From NCBI GenBank assembly GCA_933207985.1, contig OW240912.1:365869841-365933840 (forward strand): a stretch of 64,000 nt of DNA, in the 5' to 3' direction. Positions 62,722 through 64,000 of this stretch are shown one piece after another (position 1 is the first letter of the stretch; each line of letters begins with the position of its first letter). Both the position numbers and the translations under genes were made by a program. This stretch comes from Pelobates cultripes. Lineage: Eukaryota; Chordata; Amphibia; Anura; Pelobatidae. The notes under the pieces are model-generated. The model was not told where the DNA came from. It was given only the letters and a program-made list of their open reading frames with translations, and searched no databases.

Positions 62722-63490
62722 GTAAAACTGTATATACAGATACCAAAAAGTAAAAGTCTCTGGGGTGGTCTTCCTTGGAGTTCCGAGACGTGTTTTCGCC
62801 GTGGGGCTTTCTCAATCGGATGACCAAACATACCTCAGCTGTTGTGATTTGAGCCAATCTCCAGGCTCTTTACCATGTGAGTTGGACATACATCTTCTTC
62901 CACTCCATTCACACCTTACAAGCATACTGCACTATGATGTGTATTTTCTTGTTGTAGATTTTATTATGCTGTCTGCCCCTTAAAGTGATATATACGTTAT
63001 TCCAATAGGGGTAAGAATTTGATATTTAGCGCTCCACTGAGTGATCTTTTGGTGGTAGTACGATCCACTAAGTTCACTTTTTTCTTTCACATTATGATTG
63101 ACACAGGCTGCATGAACAAAAAAACTGGTGTCACTTTCAAACAGATGTAATTTACCTTAAATAATTGTATCTCAATCTCTAAATTGAACTTTAATCACAT
63201 ACACAAGGTTCTTGCAGGGTCTAGCAAGCCATTAACATAGCAGGGGATAAGAAAATCTTAATTAAACAGAACTTGCAGTAAAGAAAGCCTAAATAGGGCT
63301 CTCTTTACAGGAAATGTTTATGGAAGGCTGTGCAAGTCACATGCAGGGAGGTGTGACTAGGGTTCATAAACAAAGGGATTTAACTCCTAAATGGCAGAGG
63401 ATTGAGCAGTGAGGCTGCAGGGGCATGTTCTATACACCAAAACTACTTCATTAAGCTAAAGTTGTTCAGGTGACTATAGTGTCCCCTTAA

Positions 63491-64000
63491 TCAATATATA
63501 AATTAATTACTCTTCTTTTCAATATTTCTAACTGCTTAGCTGAAAACAAACAAAACCTTTTACATGATAAATTGATGTGTTCAGAAGAATTTTCCTCTTA
63601 TTTTGGTATTCACTTTAAACATATTGGATGTTTTAACACACGTTACCGTGCTCAATCCAGATCAACATATATACTGCGTATCATTCGTCAAACCAGTAAA
63701 ATGAATGCAAACTGGGTCACTCTTCCCTTGAAGACATGGTCAAGTTTAGAAACCACACTGAAACATTTCTCTCAAGATAGATCTCAAGGCAGATCCCATT
63801 GCTAAATTAGAATCTGCATTTTCACTTCTTCATGCCAGATGAAACTTGCAAAGGGTCAGTGTAACTTTGTCTGCATTTGTGAAACAGGATGTTGGGATGT
63901 TGGAATTCAGCAAAAGGTCAACAGAAAATGTCTGTGCATGCAGTAACTATTTGAATTGTTTAGCTGCTGGTTAATGTAGAAGCAGTTACTAAGCATTTCC
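63491..64000 (+). other. WDFY2 intron 1, end of window
   Basis: No element ends or conserved coding sequence. A 77-codon frame at 63,572-63,805 has no recognised relative. Confidence 0.45.

Larger units (their letters stand above)
55222..63093. mobile_element. Element with long inverted arms, 12-bp target duplication, host of ERV2
   Basis: Flanked by ATGATTGACACA at 55,210-55,221 and 63,094-63,105. The arms 55,319-55,592 and 62,823-63,093 are an almost perfect 270-bp inverted repeat (left arm starts aatgtgaaagaaaaaagtga). About 97 bases stand outside the left arm only. The core between the arms, without ERV2, is about 390 bases and includes cgagacgtgttttcgccgtg, similar in style to Penelope-like terminal regions. 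I suspect a Penelope-related short element, because these can carry inverted terminal repeats and variable target duplications. No protein is present. Confidence 0.6.
55076..63490. mobile_element. T2/Kolobok-type MITE interrupted by nested insertions
   Basis: The left end TTAAAGGAACACTATAGTCACC at 55,076 pairs with ...GTGACTATAGTGTCCCCTTAA at 63,490. The T2 halves are 55,076-55,221 and 63,106-63,490. They rejoin at the 12-bp duplicated word ATGATTGACACA, which shows that the insertion came later. Confidence 0.75.

Overview
The window looks like vertebrate nuclear DNA, most likely from a frog (anuran). The evidence is a very dense load of short TTAA-flanked inverted-repeat elements of the T2/Kolobok type, a nearly complete DIRS tyrosine-recombinase retrotransposon, a Tc1 element, Penelope-like and L2-like fragments and two endogenous retroviruses. 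One host gene can be supported: exon 1 of WDFY2 at 44,145-44,281 (+), recognised from its N-terminal peptide and a consensus splice donor. Everything to its right is read as WDFY2 intron 1, because exon 2 was not found before the window ends. No other host exon, tRNA or rRNA could be supported.

Layout. 1-13.3 kb: hAT, T2, MULE-like and TA-flanked DNA elements, GT-rich low-complexity sequence, one Ty3/Gypsy and two Penelope-like relics, and a hAT element of 1.8 kb with a perfect 8-bp target duplication. 13.3-32.8 kb: one nested block. A minus-strand, poly(A)-tailed L1-like short element with a perfect 15-bp target duplication is interrupted by a gamma/epsilon-like endogenous retrovirus (ERV1, minus strand, gag-pro-pol-env) and by a 6-kb DIRS element (plus strand). 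A 100-N assembly gap sits inside the env end of ERV1, with about 1.5 kb of nearly identical sequence on both sides. 33.1-34.6 kb: an IR/DR-type Tc1 element with a broken transposase. 35.6-43.0 kb: two large TTAA-flanked Kolobok-like elements in opposite orientation, one holding a second hAT copy, the other a chain of hairpins and an array of about 390-395 bp units.

44.0 kb to the end: WDFY2 promoter, exon 1 and intron 1. The intron holds a 1,253-bp L1-like short element with a 16-bp target duplication, about ten T2 copies, an L2-like reverse transcriptase fragment and a three-layer nest at 55.1-63.5 kb. There a T2 element contains an element with long inverted arms and a 12-bp duplication, which in turn contains ERV2. 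ERV2 is young (its LTRs differ at about three sites), has a 4-bp GTAA duplication, lacks most of pol and most of gag, and holds about 770 bp of unrelated sequence.

The most striking relationship is between the two retroviruses. They differ strongly in U3, gag, env and the gag-proximal leader, yet are about 98% identical from the TATA box through R-U5, the tRNA-Gly primer site and about 730 bp of leader. That is what a template switch in the leader, followed by first-strand transfer, would produce. It suggests that defective ERV2 was mobilised using packaging and priming sequences shared with the ERV1 family.
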